From assembly GCF_004348685.1 (NCBI RefSeq), contig NZ_SMKO01000013.1:40138-104137 (forward strand): a DNA stretch of 64,000 bases. The letters are read 5' to 3'. The notes under the pieces are model-generated. The model was not told the origin of the DNA. It did not search any database and saw only the letters and a program-made list of their open reading frames with translations. A program made the translations under genes and the position numbers. This DNA comes from Nonomuraea deserti (GTDB lineage: Bacteria > Actinomycetota > Actinomycetes > Streptosporangiales > Streptosporangiaceae). Positions 58,945-64,000 of this stretch are shown here, in pieces (position 1 is the stretch's first letter; each line of letters begins with the position of its first letter).

Positions 58945-60546
58945 ATGGAGTTCAACCACGCTGACCTGTTCGAAGGGCTCGCGGACACGGTCGGGGACAG
59001 AACGGCCGTCGTCTGCGGCCAGGACCGGCGCACCTACGCCGAACTCGACGCCGAGGCCAACCGGCTCGCCCACTACCTCACCGACCTGGGCGTCCAGCCG
59101 GGCCAGCACGTCGGGATCCAGCTCTACAACGGCGTCCCGTACGTCGCGGGCGTGCTCGCCGCGCTGAAGATCCGGGCCGTGCCGATCAACGTCAACTACC
59201 GCTACGTCGAGGCCGAACTGCTCTACCTGTACCGCGACTCCGACATCAGGGCGCTGATCTACGACGTGGAGTTCGACCCGAGGGTGACCGCGGTGGCCGG
59301 TGAGGCGCCGCTGCTCGAGCACCTGATCGCGGTCGGCGGGCCGTCGTCGATCGGCTCCGCGGTGCCGTACGCGACGGCCCTCGAACGCGGCAAGCCGGAA
59401 CGGGGGTTCCCGCCGCGCTCCGGCCAGGACGTCTACATCATCTACACCGGCGGCACCACCGGACTGCCCAAGGGCGCGATGTGGCACGTCGAGGACCTGT
59501 TCATGGGCTTCGGCGGCGGCAACCCGTACGGCGAGCCGCGCGCCACCCCGCAGGAGGTCGTCGACGAGGCGGTCAAGGCCAACCCGATGGTGATGATGGC
59601 CGCACCCCCGCTCATGCACGGGGCCGCGCAGATGGCCACGTTCATCGCCTGGTGGATGGGCTCGGCCATGGTGTACGTGCGCAAGTTCGACGCCCCCGAG
59701 GTGTGGCGGACGGTCGAGCGGGAACGCGTGTTCACCCTGAACATCACCGGCGACGCCATGGCCAGGCCGCTGGCGGACGCGCTGGAGGGCGGCGGCCACG
59801 ACGTCTCCTCGCTCCTCGTGGTCAGCTCGACCGGGGCCATCCTGTCGGGCGCCGTACGCGACCGGCTGCAGGAGCTGCTCCCGAACGTCATGATCCTCGA
59901 CAACTTCGGCTCCACCGAGTCCGGCTACACGGCGTCGGGCGTGGCCGGCTCCTCGCCGGAGAAGGGCCTGCGCTACCAGCCCAACTCCGTGGTCAAGCTG
60001 GCCGTACTCGACGAACGGCTCAGACCCGTCGAGCCCGGCTCCGGGCAGATGGGGACGGTGGCCAGGTCGGGCCGGGTGGCGTTCGGCTACTACAACGACC
60101 CCGCCAAGACGGTCCGCACGTTCGTCACCGACGAGGAGGGCACCCGCTGGCTGCTCACCGGCGACCTCGCGACCGTCGAGACCGACGGCACGGTGAACGT
60201 GTTCGGCCGGGGTTCGCAGTGCATCAACACCGGCGGGGAGAAGGTGTTCCCCGAAGAGGTCGAGGCGGTGCTCAAGGGGCATCCGGCGGTGTTCGACGCG
60301 GTGGTGACCGGGGTGCCGGACGAACGCTGGGGGAGCAGGGTGGCGGCCGTGGTCGAGCCACGGGAGGGCGTCGAGGTCACGGAGGAGGAACTCGACGCGC
60401 ACTGCAGGAAGTTGTTGTCGGGGTACAAGGTGCCCCGGTCGTACGCATTCGTGGCGGAGATGGTGCGCTCACCGGCAGGCAAGGCCGACTACCGCTGGGC
60501 ACGGGAGACGGTGGAGGGCGGCTCGCCCGAAGCTTCGCACGGGTGA
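58945..60546 (+). CDS. Acyl-CoA synthetase, FadD19-like (steroid side chain)
   Basis: A 533-residue ANL ligase. Its P-loop is YTGGTTGLPKGAMW, with Gly-Gly replacing the usual Ser-Gly, as in the FadD19 group of steroid C27/C24-branched CoA ligases. Other motifs: DNFGSTESG (A5), VFGRGSQCINTGGEKVFPEEVE (hinge and A8), and SPAGKADYRW (A10 Lys). Length matches FadD19 (Rv3515c, about 548). GAGGAAGGG lies 6-8 nt before ATG 58945. It is preceded by a hairpin that may separate it from the Ltp operon, and is convergent with the giant TPR gene (18 nt between stops). FadD19 of Rhodococcus is needed for degradation of C24-branched sterols. Confidence 0.88.
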   Translation: MEFNHADLFEGLADTVGDRTAVVCGQDRRTYAELDAEANRLAHYLTDLGVQPGQHVGIQLYNGVPYVAGVLAALKIRAVPINVNYRYVEAELLYLYRDSDIRALIYDVEFDPRVTAVAGEAPLLEHLIAVGGPSSIGSAVPYATALERGKPERGFPPRSGQDVYIIYTGGTTGLPKGAMWHVEDLFMGFGGGNPYGEPRATPQEVVDEAVKANPMVMMAAPPLMHGAAQMATFIAWWMGSAMVYVRKFDAPEVWRTVERERVFTLNITGDAMARPLADALEGGGHDVSSLLVVSSTGAILSGAVRDRLQELLPNVMILDNFGSTESGYTASGVAGSSPEKGLRYQPNSVVKLAVLDERLRPVEPGSGQMGTVARSGRVAFGYYNDPAKTVRTFVTDEEGTRWLLTGDLATVETDGTVNVFGRGSQCINTGGEKVFPEEVEAVLKGHPAVFDAVVTGVPDERWGSRVAAVVEPREGVEVTEEELDAHCRKLLSGYKVPRSYAFVAEMVRSPAGKADYRWARETVEGGSPEASHG

Positions 60547-60564
60547 TCCGGAACTCACCGGCCC

Positions 60565-63500
60565 TCACGGAGCCTGCGCGCGGGTGAGGCGGCGCAGCTC
60601 GTCCTGGATCGCCGTCGCCTCGTCGTCCCGCCCGGCCCGCTCCATGAGCCGCAGCCGCCCGTGCAGCACGTCACGCAGGAGATCCGCCGGCCCCGCGCCA
60701 CGTTCGATGATCAGCAGGTCGCGGAGCAGCCCCGCGGAGACCCGCAGCGCGGCGTCGGCGGCGTCGTCCCTGGCCAGCTCCTCCTGGCAGAGGCCGAGCT
60801 TGGCGTGCGCCACGGCTCTGGACAGCGTGTCCCGCGTCACCTGCGTGGCCCGGTGGAAGACCAGCCCGGCCTCCAGCGCCCGGCCCGCCTCCATGAGGGC
60901 GTCGCCCAGCATGAGCATCGCCCTGGACAGCAGGCCGACCAGCATGGGATGGCCGGAGCCGTGGCGTTCGAGCGCCGCGACCGCCTCCCGCAGCGGCTGG
61001 ATCGCGTCGGCGGCCATGCCCCGCATCCTGAGCGCCGAGGCCAGCGCCAGGCAGGCGCCCGCACGGCCCGTGTGCACGGCCTGCGCGTCCATGCCGCCGG
61101 CCAGCAACTCGTCGTAGAGCGCTGTCGCCTCCCGCGCTCTCGACTCCGCCTCCGTCCCGCCGTCCAGCCGCAGCAGGGGCAGCAGCTCCGAGCTCTGCGC
61201 CAGCGAGTCGGCGAGGATCGCCCGGTGCGTGAGGTCGTCCGGCCACCGCCTGGCCATCGGGATCAGCTGTTCCACGAGCGCGTTGGCCTCGGTGAGCTCG
61301 CCGAGCACCAGGTGGCACCTGGCCAGCCGCTGGGTGGCCAGCGCGTGCTTGACGGTGCCGGTGGCGTACCCGGTCGCGGCAGCCCTGGCGTACTCGGTGG
61401 CCTCCTCGGCCCGCCCCGACGCCAGCAGGTCGTCGGCGATCGTCGCGGCGGTCTCGGCGGCGGCCTCCGTGTCGGACAGCCGGGTGAACAGTCCCAGCGC
61501 CTCCACCAGATGCGCCAGCGCCTCATGCCCCCTCCCGAACGCCCGCAGCACCTGCCCGCGTACCCGGATGGCCTGGGCCCGCACGTGCGGCAGCTCCTGA
61601 CCCGACGCCGCGGCCCGGTCCAGCTCCGCCAGCGACCAGGTGATCGCCTCCAGCGCGGCCTGCGGCCGGTCGAGCACGGCCAGGCCGGTGCCGAGCCGGG
61701 CGTAGGTGACGGCGGCGAGGGCCGGGTCGTCCAGCTCGTCGCAGAGATCGGCGGCGCGCTCGCAGTGGGCCAGGGCCTCGACGGCGCGGCCCTCTTCGAG
61801 CAGCCGGCCGGCATAACGGTCGAGCACGTCGACCAGCGCACCGCCCGGCCGGTGGAGCGCGTCGTCCGGCCGGCGGAGCGCGCTGTCCGGCGGTTCGGCG
61901 AGGAGGTCGATGGCCTGCTCCATGACGGCGAGGTCGGCGTGGCCGAGCCTGGCCAGGGCGGCCAGCGCGAGGCCGAGCTCCGTACGGTGCCCACCCGACG
62001 TCGCGGCGAGGTTCCGGTGGACGCGGACGGCGAGATCGGCGGCCAGTTCGCCGGCCGCGCGTGCGGTCCCGTCGTCTCCCGCCCGCGCTGCAGCGTCACC
62101 GAACCCCGAGAGGCAGCGCCCGTACTTCGCGTGCAGCTCGGCGCCGGTGCCGCTCAGCGGCACCTCCCGCTCCAGAGCGTCGGTGAACGCCGCCAGCGCC
62201 AGCCCCAAATCCGATATGTCGCCCGTGAAACCGGCCAGGGCCTCGACCAGGACCTCCAGTACGTCCACCCCCGGCAACGGCCGCATGTCGAGAATCCGCG
62301 ACCACAGAGCCACCCCGGAGGCGGGCCCCTCCTCCGCCACGCGCAGCCCGGCCAGCGTGATCAGGGCCGGCACGTGCACGTCGACGAGATCCGGCGGGAC
62401 ACGACCGTGCTCCGCCATCGACGCCGCCCCCTCCGTCAGCTTCGCCCTGGCCGCGTCGCTCTGGCCGAGCTCGGCCAGGCACAGCCCGCCCAGTTCCAGG
62501 CAGGTGGCGACCAGCAGCCCGCCGCCGGACGCCGCGCCCGTGATGTCGAGCGCCCGGGTGACCGACTGGAGCGCGCCCCCGGCGTTTCGCCGGGCGAAGC
62601 GGATGCCGCCCTGGAGCCGCAGCGCCCCGGCGAGCGCCAGGGGAGCATGGAGCCCGTCCGCCACGAGCCCCTCGTACAGCCCGACCAGCCGGTCGGCGGC
62701 GGCCTCCGCGTCCGACGGGCAGCCGGCACGGGACAGCGCGACGGTCTCCAGAATGAGAAGTTCGGCCAGCTCCGTCCGGAACGCTGCGCTCGTGCCGGTC
62801 TGCGGTTCGTAGGACTCGATCGCGGTGAGCAGGTGCGGAATGGCCTCCTTGTGGCGGCCGAGCCCGGCCAGCGAGCGCCCGAGCGCCGCCTCGACCATGC
62901 CCACGGCGATCGCGTGCGGCCGATCCGGTACGGGATACCGCTGCAGCAGCTCGGCCGCCTGCATCGCGAGCGCGAAGCCGTCCCCGGCCCGCCCCGCGTC
63001 CGCCCACGCGCGGGCGAGCGTCGCCTGGGCGGCCAGGTAGGCGTGGATCTCCTCCAGCCCCGGTACGCCCGCGCTCTCGAAGGACTGCCTGCACTCCGCC
63101 AGGCGCCGTTCCGCACCGGCCACGGCCTGCTCGGGATCGCGGGTGACCATCGCCAGCAGCCAGGGCCGCTCGCCGTCGCGCACGTCCGGCGCCGTGCGCA
63201 TCCGGTCCAGCCTGGCCCGTACCCCGGCCGCGTGCCGCGCGTGGCCGCCGGCCACGTCGTACAGCTCGGCGGCGATCTCCAGCTGCGCCACGCCGTCGGC
63301 GGTCCTGCCGAGCTCGTCCAGGCACAGGCCGAGCAGCCTCCGCGCGTTCGCCTGCGTCGCGGTGTGCCGCTCCGCCACCACGCACATGACCTCCTGCAAC
63401 GGGCCAAGCGCCGCCTCGGGCCGGTCGTCCGCCAGCATCAACTCGCCCAGCACCAGCAGCTGGTCGGCCAGGCGGGCGCGATGCCCGCCAGGGTCGAGCG

Positions 63501-64000
63501 CGACCAGGGCACGCAGACTCCGTACGGCCTCCGCCGCCGATCGTGCGGCGGCGTCCAGGTCATCCAGCCGCGCATGGAGCCGGGCCAGCATGCTCACGGT
63601 CGCCGCCAGCATGGACCGCAGCCCGGGCTCCTCGGCGGCCAGGCCGCGCAGCCGTACGACGGCCTCCCCCGCGGGGACCAGGGCGTCGGCCGGCTTGTCC
63701 CGCGCTTCGAGCCAGGCGGCGAGAAGGTGGAGGCGGTGGGTCACGTCCCTGCTCGCCGGTGCCGCGTGCTCGACGGCGGCGGTGGCGGCCCTGGCCAGGC
63801 ACGCGGCCAGCTCGGGCACCGCCGCGGGATCCGGCCCGTCGAACCGCAGCAACGGCGCGGGCGCCGCGACGGCGTCCGTCGTCGGGAAACCCGTGTCCCC
63901 GATCGGGACGCCGAACGCCCGCACACCGCCCGGCGCCGCCAACCCCGGCACCGACGACACCGCCCCACCGGCCCAGACAAGCCCCGTCCCAGGCCCGGCC
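60565..64000 (-). CDS. Giant helical-repeat (TPR-like) protein, N-terminus outside window
   Basis: More than 1,140 residues of Ala/Leu/Arg-rich tandem helical hairpins. Many TPR-like units can be seen (for example EALAHLVEALGLFTRLSDTEAA, DALMEAGRALEAGLVFHRATQ, EAVAALERHGSGHPMLV). No catalytic motif, signal peptide or membrane helix is found. The frame stays open to base 64000 without any stop, so the true start is probably beyond the window; a GTG at 63960 is the first start codon met inside. The architecture resembles TPR-containing CHAT- or NB-ARC-associated proteins, which would carry their effector domain at the missing end. Function unknown. Confidence 0.85.
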   Translation of the reverse strand, partial: AGPGTGLVWAGGAVSSVPGLAAPGGVRAFGVPIGDTGFPTTDAVAAPAPLLRFDGPDPAAVPELAACLARAATAAVEHAAPASRDVTHRLHLLAAWLEARDKPADALVPAGEAVVRLRGLAAEEPGLRSMLAATVSMLARLHARLDDLDAAARSAAEAVRSLRALVALDPGGHRARLADQLLVLGELMLADDRPEAALGPLQEVMCVVAERHTATQANARRLLGLCLDELGRTADGVAQLEIAAELYDVAGGHARHAAGVRARLDRMRTAPDVRDGERPWLLAMVTRDPEQAVAGAERRLAECRQSFESAGVPGLEEIHAYLAAQATLARAWADAGRAGDGFALAMQAAELLQRYPVPDRPHAIAVGMVEAALGRSLAGLGRHKEAIPHLLTAIESYEPQTGTSAAFRTELAELLILETVALSRAGCPSDAEAAADRLVGLYEGLVADGLHAPLALAGALRLQGGIRFARRNAGGALQSVTRALDITGAASGGGLLVATCLELGGLCLAELGQSDAARAKLTEGAASMAEHGRVPPDLVDVHVPALITLAGLRVAEEGPASGVALWSRILDMRPLPGVDVLEVLVEALAGFTGDISDLGLALAAFTDALEREVPLSGTGAELHAKYGRCLSGFGDAAARAGDDGTARAAGELAADLAVRVHRNLAATSGGHRTELGLALAALARLGHADLAVMEQAIDLLAEPPDSALRRPDDALHRPGGALVDVLDRYAGRLLEEGRAVEALAHCERAADLCDELDDPALAAVTYARLGTGLAVLDRPQAALEAITWSLAELDRAAASGQELPHVRAQAIRVRGQVLRAFGRGHEALAHLVEALGLFTRLSDTEAAAETAATIADDLLASGRAEEATEYARAAATGYATGTVKHALATQRLARCHLVLGELTEANALVEQLIPMARRWPDDLTHRAILADSLAQSSELLPLLRLDGGTEAESRAREATALYDELLAGGMDAQAVHTGRAGACLALASALRMRGMAADAIQPLREAVAALERHGSGHPMLVGLLSRAMLMLGDALMEAGRALEAGLVFHRATQVTRDTLSRAVAHAKLGLCQEELARDDAADAALRVSAGLLRDLLIIERGAGPADLLRDVLHGRLRLMERAGRDDEATAIQDELRRLTRAQAP

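Noticed and set aside
1..64000. Search for tRNA genes, CRISPR arrays, transposase genes or prophage attachment sites
   Set aside because: No cloverleaf-like tRNA pattern, regular spaced repeats, transposase motifs or integrase were noticed. The tandem repeats present are all short intragenic or leader repeats.

Overview
The window is very GC-rich DNA with GTG and TTG starts, ATGA/GTGA stop-start overlaps and dense gene packing. It also carries AfsR/SARP regulators, a Ser/Thr kinase and mycobacterial-type cell-envelope and sterol-catabolism genes. This fits an actinomycete chromosome, most likely Streptosporangiales (Nonomuraea/Actinomadura-like). That placement is inference; no rRNA, tRNA, CRISPR array or intact insertion sequence was seen.

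Layout. (1) 1-4.9 kb: an AhpD-fold carboxymuconolactone decarboxylase cut by the window edge, divergent from a SARP-NB-ARC-TPR regulator, then an MFS permease behind a promoter flanked by three copies of a CGGAC-N4-GTCCG palindrome and followed by a strong terminator. (2) 5.1-17.4 kb: an exopolysaccharide locus with a priming sugar-phosphate transferase, Wzy-like polymerase, MurJ/Wzx-like flippase, NodB deacetylase, two GT4 glycosyltransferases, a kinase-less Wzz-like protein, a CelD-like acyltransferase, a convergent GH26-like glycosidase, and a terminal ATP-grasp ligase plus flavin monooxygenase pair. (3) 17.5-26.7 kb: secreted GEVED-domain and PLC-like proteins, a membrane Ser/Thr kinase directly followed by a second AfsR-type regulator, a lipoprotein/OmpA pair and an HtrA-type lipoprotein protease. 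(4) 26.7-31.9 kb: an acyl-CoA synthetase and a fused two-domain FadE34-like acyl-CoA dehydrogenase that share an AGAA-N5-TTCT operator, with a proline-rich membrane protein between them.

(5) 32-50 kb: an arabinofuranosyl-glycan locus. It has a polytopic membrane protein with repeated start codons, a DUF2613 micro-protein, a GT4 enzyme, an AftD homologue, two paralogous GT-C-like proteins, two DUF3068 proteins, a methyltransferase, an acyltransferase-3 protein, and the decaprenyl-phosphoryl-arabinose enzymes UbiA, DprE1 and DprE2. DprE1 has Ala at the position of the benzothiazinone-target Cys387 of M. tuberculosis. (6) 50-60.5 kb: a sterol side-chain-type catabolic region. It holds a nitronate monooxygenase with a KstR-like box on a leaderless promoter, an MFS exporter, an EchA19-like hydratase divergent from FadD - double DUF35 - Ltp4-like - Ltp3-like - FadD19-like genes, with a KstR2-like box between them. 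The gene content parallels the Rv3515c-Rv3523 neighbourhood of M. tuberculosis. (7) 60.6 kb to the end: a very large helical-repeat (TPR-like) protein on the minus strand that runs out of the window.

Together the window holds two surface-polysaccharide systems, their likely signalling regulators, and a sterol/branched acyl-CoA degradation system with candidate operators.
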